Positions 1 through 7,863 of a stretch of 22,979 bases of DNA are shown here, piece after piece. The notes beneath the pieces are model-generated. The model ran no database searches. It was given only the letters and a program-made list of their open reading frames with translations, and was not told the DNA's origin. The translations under genes and the position numbers were made by a program. Numbering within the stretch: the stretch's first letter is position 1; every line of letters starts with the position of its first letter. The stretch is from a virus. Where the stretch lies: positions 1 to 22,979 of the IMG/VR virus record IMGVR_UViG_3300047547_000443. The stretch is one strand, 5' to 3'.

Positions 1-251
1 GCCGAGGTGTAGCCCGTTCCGAAATTGGTCATCGTCACGCCGATCACCTGCCCCGCACTGATAATCGCCGTGCCCGCCGCGCCAGAACCACCGCCGCCGG
101 TAAATCCCACGGTTGGCGTCGAGGTGTAGCCCGAGCCGCCGTTGGTCACGACGACGGATTCAACAACCTTCGTTCCCCCGGTCAGGCCGGTCACGCGGGC
201 GGCCAAGCGAACGCGGTCGCCGATCTGGTGCAAGATGTCTGTCAGTTTCAT
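1..251 (-). CDS. Glycine-repeat tail protein, cut by the window edge
   Basis: The first 83 codons of a gene starting at ATG 251, overlapping the tip protein stop (ATGA). It begins [20 protein letters not shown]. From about residue 30 it shows the repeat [20 protein letters not shown] with a [11 protein letters not shown] stretch, then [16 protein letters not shown] running off the window. This is the same repeat type as in the tip protein upstream. The rest, including any receptor-binding domain, lies outside the window. Confidence 0.75.
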   Translation of the reverse strand, partial: MKLTDILHQIGDRVRLAARVTGLTGGTKVVESVVVTNGGSGYTSTPTVGFTGGGGSGAAGTAIISAGQVIGVTMTNFGTGYTS

Positions 252-2635
252 GGTGTGTCGGTGTAGGTCAGGCTGTTCGTCTCAATCATTTGCCCCAGCA
301 CGAGGTTGAACCCATCGACGAGCAACGTCTGATTTGCCGTGGCCGTCCCGTCATATACCGCCCCGAGAGCTAGGTCAAGGTCAGCCGCAAGGGACAACCC
401 CGGGCCTTCGACCAACTGGCCCAGCAGAACCTCTGCCCACTCGGCCATTGTCAGAGCTTTGACGCCCCACTCGACGCTGTAGGTGCCACTGGCGTCCATC
501 GTCGTGTCGTTGCGATCGAACCAAACTTCGGTCGCGCTCGACAGGTCTTTGAACTGAAAATGATTCGAGGTCGTGACCTTCACCCGCCGCTTTTGATCGG
601 TGTCCTGCCGGCTGTTGCCATACGGCTGCTCGAAATGCAGCGTCCGCGGGTCTTTGCCCTCGCCGTTGTAGATCGCAAAGTCCTCTTCCTTGCCGAAGTA
701 AATCGCGTCCGTCGGATAGCGCCCAGCCGTTGCCCCGCGCTGGTAGTCCAGCGCGTCAGAATCGTAGGCCGCGAGTTCGACCTCGATGTCGAACGTCCTA
801 GTCGCCGGCTGTGCGAAATACCCGCCCTCGGCCTTGTGGAACCACAGCCCGGGCACGCTGTGGGTGTTGGCCGATGGGCTGACCCTGCGCTGGCCCGTGA
901 CCCCGATTAGATCGAACTCGTCCTCCGCGCTGACCGCCATTTGCTCCGCGTTATCCACGTCAAAGCGCACGCGCAAGATCGCCCGGTCGGGCGCGATGCG
1001 CGTCCACGTCACGATCTGGCCGTAAATGGGGAAGCTGTCCCGCAGCATAATCTGGCGGTAGGCTTGAACCGTCGAATCCCATGTCCACCAGACCTTGAGC
1101 GATCGGGCCGTGGGTTCGGGCTTGGCCACCGCACAAAGAAAACCATCGTCCTCGCGCAGGCCCGTGGGCAAGACCAGCAGCCGGGGCTGTGCCGCGGGGA
1201 TGGCAAAGGCCGAGGTGCCGGATTGGTCGAGAAAGGCCGGCGTGAGAAAGAAGTCCGGCGGGGGAACGTAGTCGTTAGACTCGTCACGGGTTTCCTCCAG
1301 CACGAGCGTCAATTCGACGTCGGGCTTGATCGGGCCGCCGATCTGGCGCTCGGTCACGCGGCACAACCGGTCGGTGATTCCCAACTTGGCCGAGGTGACG
1401 AACACCCGGCCCCCGGGCTGGAGCGTCTCCCACTTGGGCAGCAATTTCACGGTGAAGACGAACGGGGGTTTGCCCGCCTTGATGCCAACGCGCTTGGCCA
1501 CGATCTTTGCCACCTCGCGGTCGGTGATAAACGGGTAGTTCACCTGACGATCGACCGACTGGCCGACGACCGCGGCGTTGGCCGCGTGATCGTAGGGCTC
1601 GACCCCTTCCTCAAATTTGTTCGCCCGATCGGTGAAGACCAGCCGCGTTGAGTTCCACGTCTCGCTGTAGCCGCGATTGACCGGATAGGGCTCGTCGGTG
1701 AAATCGTCGTCGCCCAAGTGCGGCAGGCCCGTCGTGTCCTCCTTGCGGATTAAGGTCAGCCCGATCTGGCCGGCGACGAATCGCGGAGCGGCATCGACGT
1801 AGGGTAGCAACTTGCCGATGACCTCGCGCACGGTCTGAACGCTGTCAAAGACAGGGCTGGCACCCACGCCCTCGCCCACGACGGTATTGCACGCGGCGAT
1901 AAAGTCCGCCTGATTCAGATGCGCGGGGTCAAGGCCCATGCCATAGAGGGTGTTCGTCAGCCAGTCGTAAATCACCTCGGGCAAGATCGCGTCGCCGTTG
2001 ATCTCGTGAAAGACGTAGGCCGTGGCCGCCGCTGCCCCGCTGCCAAAGGTCACGGCTGGAGCGCTGGTGTAGCCCGTGCCCTGTGTGTTGACGACGATCG
2101 ACGTAACGACGCCCGCGGTAAGCACCGCCGTCGCGCTCGCGCCCGTGCCACCGCCGCCGGTCAGAATCACCGACGGTGGGCTGCCGTAGCCCGTGCCGCC
2201 GGCTGTGACGGCAATGCGTGTCACCCTCCCGGTCAAGGGCAAGACCGAGGGAAAGCGGCTGACGAGAAACAACAAGGTCGGCGGGGTCGTCTGGGTGCCG
2301 AACGCCACGTCCTCGCAAACGGCGTAGGCCAGCCCAGCGTAGCTGGGCATGGGCGCGGTGACCGGCCCGAGGCCTTGGTTAATCAGAATCGACGCCAGCA
2401 GCGGGTCAACCGTTTGGCCGGTCGTTCCCCAGTAGAACCGGACGGCACCGATCGTGGTCGTCAGATCGGTCTTGCCCTGTCCGTCCATCGCGCTTGACCT
2501 GTAGATCGGCCCCGTCCAGATCACGGTGTCGCCGTTCTTGATCTCGTGCAAGACATCCACCGGCCCGCAACAAACGACCTGTGCGATCGAGCCGAAGTAG
2601 TTGAACCCCGTTGTGACTTTGCTGGAGCCGCCCAT
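248..2635 (-). CDS. Tail tip attachment protein, J-like (Phage-tail_3 type)
   Basis: A 795-residue protein that likely forms the tail tip and contacts the host. The N-terminus ([20 protein letters not shown], then [19 protein letters not shown]) is the usual opening of this family. Residues 138-208 are two glycine-rich repeats ([20 protein letters not shown] and a second [13 protein letters not shown]) that interrupt the family sequence. Then come [37 protein letters not shown] and [20 protein letters not shown], typical of the tail_3 region, and a C-terminal part with beta-rich sequence. It starts on the ATG sharing one base with the previous stop and ends in ATGA with the next gene. Confidence 0.85.
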   Translation of the reverse strand: MGGSSKVTTGFNYFGSIAQVVCCGPVDVLHEIKNGDTVIWTGPIYRSSAMDGQGKTDLTTTIGAVRFYWGTTGQTVDPLLASILINQGLGPVTAPMPSYAGLAYAVCEDVAFGTQTTPPTLLFLVSRFPSVLPLTGRVTRIAVTAGGTGYGSPPSVILTGGGGTGASATAVLTAGVVTSIVVNTQGTGYTSAPAVTFGSGAAAATAYVFHEINGDAILPEVIYDWLTNTLYGMGLDPAHLNQADFIAACNTVVGEGVGASPVFDSVQTVREVIGKLLPYVDAAPRFVAGQIGLTLIRKEDTTGLPHLGDDDFTDEPYPVNRGYSETWNSTRLVFTDRANKFEEGVEPYDHAANAAVVGQSVDRQVNYPFITDREVAKIVAKRVGIKAGKPPFVFTVKLLPKWETLQPGGRVFVTSAKLGITDRLCRVTERQIGGPIKPDVELTLVLEETRDESNDYVPPPDFFLTPAFLDQSGTSAFAIPAAQPRLLVLPTGLREDDGFLCAVAKPEPTARSLKVWWTWDSTVQAYRQIMLRDSFPIYGQIVTWTRIAPDRAILRVRFDVDNAEQMAVSAEDEFDLIGVTGQRRVSPSANTHSVPGLWFHKAEGGYFAQPATRTFDIEVELAAYDSDALDYQRGATAGRYPTDAIYFGKEEDFAIYNGEGKDPRTLHFEQPYGNSRQDTDQKRRVKVTTSNHFQFKDLSSATEVWFDRNDTTMDASGTYSVEWGVKALTMAEWAEVLLGQLVEGPGLSLAADLDLALGAVYDGTATANQTLLVDGFNLVLGQMIETNSLTYTDTP
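2012..2224 (-). repeat. Region encoding two glycine-rich GTGYxSxPxV repeats
   Basis: Two tandem units within the tip protein, each of the form VTxIxVxxxGTGYxSxPxVxxxGxG followed by an Ala-rich stretch. The same unit appears at the start of the next gene at the left window edge. Confidence 0.75.
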
Positions 2636-2859
2636 TATTTGCCCACCTCGGTTGTGATCTTCACCGAGCGAAAGCCGAAGATCGGAGTGATGATGATTCC
2701 GCTGACGTGCTTGGGCGTGCCGTAGATCACGCGCACGGGCTCCGCCTGCTCGGTCGAACTAAAGTCCGCGGCGTTGATCTGGAATTTGCGGCCCGGGCTT
2801 TTCTTCGCCGGCTGGCCGATCGTCCCTATACCCCGCCAATGGTTCTCAAGTGGTTTCAT
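2635..2859 (-). CDS. Small tip-associated protein
   Basis: A 74-residue protein starting [20 protein letters not shown]. Residues 41-56 read [16 protein letters not shown], which resembles the N-terminal segment of lambda J-like tip proteins (PVVYG-type motif). The next gene begins with the part that normally follows, so this may be the N-terminal piece of a split tip protein or a separate assembly factor. It overlaps the peptidase stop (ATGA) and the next start (TAATG), so all three are coupled. Confidence 0.7.
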   Translation of the reverse strand: MKPLENHWRGIGTIGQPAKKSPGRKFQINAADFSSTEQAEPVRVIYGTPKHVSGIIITPIFGFRSVKITTEVGK

Positions 2860-3311
2860 CGCACGCGCCAGACGCCGAAAATGTGGTTGCCTATCGACGG
2901 GTCGGCCAAGCTCGCACAGCCGACTTTCGTCAGACAGTGCCAGACCAGCGGAGGCTTGGCAACGATCGCAAAGTGATGCAACGCCCGGCCTGTTGAAAGC
3001 AGGAGCAAATTGCCGCGGGTGATCTGGTGCGGGCGGCTGTAGCCATAGCGCCATGTGCGCTCAAGTTCCGGCACTGTCGCCACCGCTTGCTCGAGTATGG
3101 CCAGCATGGACTCGCCGCCGCCCCTGATGGTGTAGCTCTGCGGAAAGACCGCGGGCGAAATCGCACCGACGTTCAACAGCACTTGGTGCGCGAACTGGAC
3201 GCAATCAACTCCCGAGCCTTTGATGCACGCCCGGGCAACGAACGGAGTGTGTTTCCAGCTTTCGAGTTCGCCCAGCAGGCGGTCGAAATTCGCGTCGTCG
3301 TCGAAGAACAT
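2856..3311 (-). CDS. NlpC/P60-type tail peptidase
   Basis: A 151-residue cysteine peptidase-like protein from ATG 3311. The active-site context HTPFVARACIKGSGVDCVQF places the catalytic cysteine at C37. The second catalytic region is HHFAIV, with H112 or H113, preceded by RGNLLLL where most relatives have G-D. Such proteins sit at the tail tip and cut peptidoglycan during infection; the gene transfer agent equivalent lies in the same place between hub and tip protein. Its TGA overlaps the next ATG (ATGA). A longer upstream frame lacks a sensible start. Confidence 0.85.
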   Translation of the reverse strand: MFFDDDANFDRLLGELESWKHTPFVARACIKGSGVDCVQFAHQVLLNVGAISPAVFPQSYTIRGGGESMLAILEQAVATVPELERTWRYGYSRPHQITRGNLLLLSTGRALHHFAIVAKPPLVWHCLTKVGCASLADPSIGNHIFGVWRVR

Positions 3312-3342
3312 GCCGGTGGATACTCCAGCCCGGCCCCGAGGT

Positions 3343-4761
3343 CTAGCCCTTCTTACCGCCGCCGGCCTTTGGCACCTCAAGCGCTTGGAATTGCGGGTTG
3401 CGGTTCGGGATGTAGGGGAACTGAATCGTCCGCCCGAGGTTGTTGAACTTGTTCAGACAGGTCAGGATTCGTTTGTTGCAACCGGCGGTGGCGCTGATGT
3501 CCTGCCCGATCGCGGCGTTGAGGAACGGCTCGTCCAGATACAATCGGCTGCCGGCCTCGCCTACGACCAGCCGGCGTTCGTTCCCAACCGTGACCGTGCC
3601 CAGCGAGAACCAATTGGCGTCGCCCTCAGCACTGGCCTTGATGCCAAAGGCCGCGGCCTCGACCCAGTCATCGCCCAGCCCGCCGATCGTGCCCACGGTG
3701 GTAAAGGCGGCCTCGCTGACCGCACAATTCTGGTCAAACAACCTGTGCACGCACGTCCGCTGGCACATGACCTTGGGCGAGTTCTGTTCGCCGATGCGAA
3801 AGATCGACGTCGCATTGACTCTGACCTTGCCGCCCGGTGGATACTCCGCGTTCTCAAGCCGACCAAAGTAAATGGGGTTGGCGCGGTCGATCGTCAGGGT
3901 GTCGGCGTCGAGTTTGAAGATCGACAGGCTCATGTTTTCCATCGCGTTACGATCAACCCAGTAGCGCAGCGGATGGGCCGCGCTTTCTGTGCTGGTGCTG
4001 ACCTTGATCGCCTCGCTGATGAAGTCCAGCCCGCTCTGTAGCCGGTCGTGCGAGATCGGGTCTGGCGTCCACATCGAACCCTCGTTGTCGATCACCGCCT
4101 CAGTCCAGTTCGTCAGCCGCCAGACGGTAGTCCCCCGGGTGATTTCGTAGCACCAGATAGGCCTGCTGGTGCTGCTCGACCCGCTGTATTCCGCCGGCAG
4201 TTCCTCGAACTTGATCTCGCACCTGACCGCCCCGTCGGTCAGAAACTCGTAGGACAATTCGCCGCCCAGCCGGCAGAACAACATCGGGCAGACCATTGTC
4301 TCACTCAGGCTGAACGTCCCCAGCGCCTCGTTCAGCGTCAGGCGTTCGCGCAGGCTGACGATCGCCACGCCGTTGATCTTGTGCGCTTCCAAGGCCGTGG
4401 GAGAGATCACAGCACAAAACCCGTGCTGTTCGCCCGCGACGAACATCGCGGTCAGCCCGATCGGTGGGATGTCCACCGTGGTTGAACTCGGGGTCAGGCC
4501 GTCGGCAAAGAGATCACCCATCCAGACCGGGAGCCAAAAGCCGTCCAACTGGCCACGGCGGCTGGCAAAGAAGTCGCGAAAGGCCCGCCACTCCGCCCGG
4601 GTGCCAAAGAGGAAAGGCAGGGTCACCCTGCGCTTGAGCTTGGTCGTCGCCCGCCAAGGGGTGGCGATCACGCCGTCGAGCTTGAGATCGTCCAACTGGC
4701 CAACGCGCAGGCTCGAGTGATCGGGCCGCACGTCAAAGACTGGGCGTCCGAGGAAGTTCAT
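3343..4761 (-). CDS. Tail hub protein, DUF2163/BR0599 type, with fused N-terminal domain
   Basis: A 472-residue protein from ATG 4761, two bases after the preceding stop. The C-terminal part (about 195-472) is the hub family found in gene transfer agents and siphoviruses: IWCYEITRGTTVWRLTNWTE, ISFFR-type strands, and cysteines C333, C337, C346, then C428 in AGCNKRILTC (C435), ending with FPYIPNRNP. In the related lambda gpL the conserved cysteines bind an iron-sulfur cluster, so metal binding is likely here. Residues 1-190 are a separate domain with TLPFLFGTRAEWRAFRDFF and GFWLPVW, similar to distal-tail-like proteins. It precedes the peptidase and tip genes, the normal order. Confidence 0.85.
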   Translation of the reverse strand: MNFLGRPVFDVRPDHSSLRVGQLDDLKLDGVIATPWRATTKLKRRVTLPFLFGTRAEWRAFRDFFASRRGQLDGFWLPVWMGDLFADGLTPSSTTVDIPPIGLTAMFVAGEQHGFCAVISPTALEAHKINGVAIVSLRERLTLNEALGTFSLSETMVCPMLFCRLGGELSYEFLTDGAVRCEIKFEELPAEYSGSSSTSRPIWCYEITRGTTVWRLTNWTEAVIDNEGSMWTPDPISHDRLQSGLDFISEAIKVSTSTESAAHPLRYWVDRNAMENMSLSIFKLDADTLTIDRANPIYFGRLENAEYPPGGKVRVNATSIFRIGEQNSPKVMCQRTCVHRLFDQNCAVSEAAFTTVGTIGGLGDDWVEAAAFGIKASAEGDANWFSLGTVTVGNERRLVVGEAGSRLYLDEPFLNAAIGQDISATAGCNKRILTCLNKFNNLGRTIQFPYIPNRNPQFQALEVPKAGGGKKG

Positions 4762-4763
4762 GC

Positions 4764-6188
4764 TTACGAGAAATCCCTGTCCCAAGTGTAGCGGAACCGG
4801 CAGGAGAGGGTGAACAGGCTGGTCTTTTCCTGCGGGTGGTTGAATAGGAAACGAATCCCGCCCTTGCCCACGGTCGAACCCGAGTTCGTAATCGCGATCG
4901 TGCGGATGGCCGAGCTATTGCCCTCGCCAGCGGTCAACGAGACGCTTTTTGTCCGCGTGAACGACCCAGCGACGTAGGTGTCGAGGACAAGAGACTTGCT
5001 GACGACCGTTCCCGCCCACGTCGCACTGATGCCGATCGGAAAAGCGACGTGGGCCGTGCTGTCGGTGCCGAAAAAGATAAAGCCCGTCGCGCTGGGTTCG
5101 CAGCCGGTGTTGGCCACACCGCCCGGACTGTCGGTGCCGAACTGGGTCTGTCCGCCGGCAGTGGTAATGCACATGATGCCCACCTGTGGAAGCTGCTCGG
5201 TGCCCAAGGTGTTCGTCTTCACATACACGCCCGAGCCGTTGGTCGTGATGTCGATCGCACCGCCGCCGGGGCTGGCCGCGACCTTGAACGTGTTGGCCGC
5301 ATCGACCACGACGTAGTAGCTGGTGCCGAACGTCAGCCCGCCCGGGGCGCTGGTGCCGCCAAAGACGATCTCGGTGTCGGCGGGAAAGCCGTGGGCCGTC
5401 AGCGTGATCTTGTCCGTCGTGCTGTCGGCGGTGACATTCTGCTGGAGGCTGGGCCAACCAGTGATCGGGAACTTTTTCGTCCGCGGCGATGTCGGGCTGA
5501 GGGTGATAACGAAGTCATAGACGACCCGGATTTGCTGGCCGATCAAGACCGTGACCGCGCCCCCGCTGAACAGCGCCCGGGTGTTCAAGTTCGCCGCGAC
5601 GGTCGCGGTGTGGCTGAACCCCACTTCGGCGTAATTCACATTGGCGACCTCGACTGGAAAGTCGTATGTCCGGCGGTGTGTCAGGGCCGAGCCGGCCAAG
5701 GTCGAGCCGCAATTGCCCGAGCCCGTCAGATATGTGTTGCTCCGCCGGCTTTCGCTCGTCAGGCCCGTCTGGGTCACACGATACATCTTGAACACCTGAC
5801 CGACGGCCACGCCCAAGGCCGAGGCCAGCGTGACCACAGTCGTCGAGGTAAAACCCGTGATCTTCGCCTTTTCGCCCGTGACACAACGCAGGAGCTTGCC
5901 CACGTCGCCCGCGGCAAAGATCGGGGCCGAGGCCGTGGCGGTCGTGCCCGATGTCGTGACGGTTATCACGCCCGAGTCGTCCTCGGTCGGGGTGTTGCCC
6001 GTGCCAACCGCGCAGTGCGTAAATAGGTTGACCAGATTGTCGATCGCGAACCTGTCCATGCCTTGATCGAGAATCAAGTTCGCCGCCCACGGCGTTTCAA
6101 AGACAACGCGGCCATTTTCAATCACCTGTGCCTTGACCCGGTTGGACAGGCCCATGACCGGCTGTTGGAGATCAAACACTTTTTTCAT
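4764..6188 (-). CDS. Modular tail protein with inserted beta domains
   Basis: A 474-residue protein starting MKKVFDLQQP at ATG 6188. The core pattern, CAVGTGNTPTE followed later by TGLTSESRRSNTYLTGSGNCG, recalls tail proteins encoded near tip genes. Two blocks look like modules: residues 73-138 (TTSGTTATASAPIFAAGDVG, then ITGFTSTTVVTLA) and residues 255-325 (STTDKITLTAHGFPADTEIV, then LTFGTSYYVVVDAANTFKVA). Both are short beta cassettes that recur in many phage tail proteins. The C-terminus (GGIRFLFNHPQ onward) is again beta-rich. Host-surface interaction or a structural tip role is inferred. Confidence 0.7.
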   Translation of the reverse strand: MKKVFDLQQPVMGLSNRVKAQVIENGRVVFETPWAANLILDQGMDRFAIDNLVNLFTHCAVGTGNTPTEDDSGVITVTTSGTTATASAPIFAAGDVGKLLRCVTGEKAKITGFTSTTVVTLASALGVAVGQVFKMYRVTQTGLTSESRRSNTYLTGSGNCGSTLAGSALTHRRTYDFPVEVANVNYAEVGFSHTATVAANLNTRALFSGGAVTVLIGQQIRVVYDFVITLSPTSPRTKKFPITGWPSLQQNVTADSTTDKITLTAHGFPADTEIVFGGTSAPGGLTFGTSYYVVVDAANTFKVAASPGGGAIDITTNGSGVYVKTNTLGTEQLPQVGIMCITTAGGQTQFGTDSPGGVANTGCEPSATGFIFFGTDSTAHVAFPIGISATWAGTVVSKSLVLDTYVAGSFTRTKSVSLTAGEGNSSAIRTIAITNSGSTVGKGGIRFLFNHPQEKTSLFTLSCRFRYTWDRDFS

Positions 6189-6193
6189 ACGCG

Positions 6194-7207
6194 TCAGGGA
6201 TAGCTACCGGAATCTGCCGACAAGTCCAGCGTGAGTTTGTCGATCTTGTTGTCGCCGCTGACGACCGTCTGGACATACAGGCCGTCCTCGACCGACTGGT
6301 CGAGCGTGAGTTTGTCCGCCGCCGAACCGCCCAGCACTCCCGACGGCGGGATGATGACGGTCAGGACAAACGCCCCGTCTTCCGCCGACTGGTCGAGCAA
6401 CAGCTTGTCCGTCGGGGCCGAGGCCAGAATGACGGTTGTGGTGAAAGCCCCATCCTCGACCGACTGGTCAATCAACATCTTGTCCGCCACGCCCGGGCTG
6501 ACGATGCCGCTGAACAGATCGCCGCCGTCGGCGCTCAAGTCCAGAACGAGCTTGTCCCGTGCCTCGACCAGATCGGGTTCGTAGTTGTTCGATCGCATCC
6601 AAACCTGCCGACCGTCGGTGGCAATGCCGTAGGCCAGCATGTAGTTCACGCCGTTTATCCGGCCATACTCCGCAAGCTGTAGCCGGGCCAAGGCCACGCC
6701 CGTCGGAAACCCGCTCAGGGCGTATTCGACTCCAAAGTTCTCGCGCTGGAAACGGGCGTAAAGGACGGTGCCGCCGGCCTTGAGATAGAGGCAACAGACA
6801 TCGGTGTTGCCCGTAGTTCTCACGACCGTCCCGTTGTAGAAAAGCACGGGCGAGATCCCTGCAAATGTGTATTCGGTTTTGACCGAGGCCACGAACTTGC
6901 GGATGGAGATCGTCGTCGCGTCCTTTTGGAAGGCCACGACCGGCAGCGCGTCTTGATCGAAGGCCAAGGCCAGCCGGGCCGGGCGAATCCAAGTCGCCCC
7001 GTCTTTCATCAGCAACAACTCGTCGCCCAAGTCGTCCCGCATGGGCACCAGCGGTTCGAACTTCGCCAGCCGCACGCGATCGCTGCTGACCCACGCGCCC
7101 CAGCGGTGGCGAAACTGTTGAACCTGTGTCGAGGCGTAGTTCAGCGGGCCGTGGGCAAAGGCGTAGCCGCCGTCGGCCAATGGTCGGACTGAGGGAAAGC
7201 TAATCAC
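6194..7207 (-). CDS. Baseplate/tip protein with five C-terminal DKLxLDxSxxDG repeats
   Basis: A 337-residue protein of unrecognised family. Residues 1-215 look like a beta-rich globular part (LALAFDQDALPVVAFQKD, ISPVLFYNGTVV), possibly propeller-like. Residues 218-337 hold five imperfect repeats starting near 218, 242, 267, 298 and 323, built on DKLxLDxSxxDG followed by beta-prone residues. It starts at a GTG overlapping the previous stop and lies between the distal-tail-like gene and a modular beta protein. A structural tip or host-contact role is plausible but not shown by any known motif. Confidence 0.68.
   Translation of the reverse strand: MISFPSVRPLADGGYAFAHGPLNYASTQVQQFRHRWGAWVSSDRVRLAKFEPLVPMRDDLGDELLLMKDGATWIRPARLALAFDQDALPVVAFQKDATTISIRKFVASVKTEYTFAGISPVLFYNGTVVRTTGNTDVCCLYLKAGGTVLYARFQRENFGVEYALSGFPTGVALARLQLAEYGRINGVNYMLAYGIATDGRQVWMRSNNYEPDLVEARDKLVLDLSADGGDLFSGIVSPGVADKMLIDQSVEDGAFTTTVILASAPTDKLLLDQSAEDGAFVLTVIIPPSGVLGGSAADKLTLDQSVEDGLYVQTVVSGDNKIDKLTLDLSADSGSYP
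6197..6556 (-). repeat. Region encoding five 24-31 residue protein repeats
   Basis: Each unit encodes DK(L/M)-x-(L/I)-D-(Q/L)-S-(A/V)-(E/D)-(D/G/S)-G followed by a short beta-prone stretch. Spacings between unit starts are about 24, 25, 31 and 25 residues. Units 2 to 4 are the most alike (DQSxEDG); units 1 and 5 carry DLSAD instead, so the array has distinct ends. Confidence 0.75.
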
Positions 7208-7863
7208 AAGACCGGCCCTCCCGCGCCAACAAGTTCAAGCGGCTGCAATTCGTAAGCCTGAGTCCCGCCCGCCGCCTGCTCGAAATACGGTTCGTCGGCG
7301 TAAAACCGTTCGCTGAAATCGACCTTGAACTCGTCGTTCGCGTCGGTCAGCGATCGACTGTCCGGACGCTTGAGCGCCCCTGTGGTGACCGGCACCAGCC
7401 AAGTGCCGGCTGGCCAGTTCGTGGCTAGACCGGTCGTGAACTGGACGGTCGAGGCCGAGGCAATGGCCACGCGCACGAGTTCGAACGTGTCAAATGCCGA
7501 CCACAACATCGCGTATGGGAGGATGTCGAACAGCGTCGCCCCGAGGTCGTCGATCGTGACGTAGGGCGTGCCCTGAACGCCCGGGCTTGCGAGCTTGGCC
7601 GCCAGTGGCCAGAACCCGCAGGCAAAGGGCAAGGCCTCGGGCGTCTCCAAGACCTTCCGGATGTAACCCATTTCCTGAGCCGTCAGCGTCAGCGTTTTGT
7701 AGCTGATTGACCACAAGCTGCGGTGCCGGTCGGCCCGGCGATCTTCCGCCGTCGATAGCGCCTCGCGCACCAACCCGCCGTGATCTTCGGCGATCTTTGG
7801 TGCGGTTTTCCAGTTCGGGGGAATGGTGAAGACCGGGACGGGCGTTGTTCGGTAGTAGATCAC
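7204..7863 (-). CDS. Distal-tail-like baseplate protein
   Basis: A 219-residue protein directly after the tape measure, where distal tail proteins are usually encoded. Residues 45-90 read RHRSLWSISYKTLTLTAQEM, then a helix and FACGFWPLAAK. The N-terminal part of the hub protein downstream has the same kind of pattern (TLPFLFGTRAEWRAFRDFF, then GFWLPVW), so the two may share a fold. The C-terminal half is beta-rich and ends with DEPYFEQAAGGTQAYELQPL. It starts at a GTG overlapping the tape measure stop. The function is inferred from position and this resemblance. Confidence 0.65.
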   Translation of the reverse strand: MIYYRTTPVPVFTIPPNWKTAPKIAEDHGGLVREALSTAEDRRADRHRSLWSISYKTLTLTAQEMGYIRKVLETPEALPFACGFWPLAAKLASPGVQGTPYVTIDDLGATLFDILPYAMLWSAFDTFELVRVAIASASTVQFTTGLATNWPAGTWLVPVTTGALKRPDSRSLTDANDEFKVDFSERFYADEPYFEQAAGGTQAYELQPLELVGAGGPVL

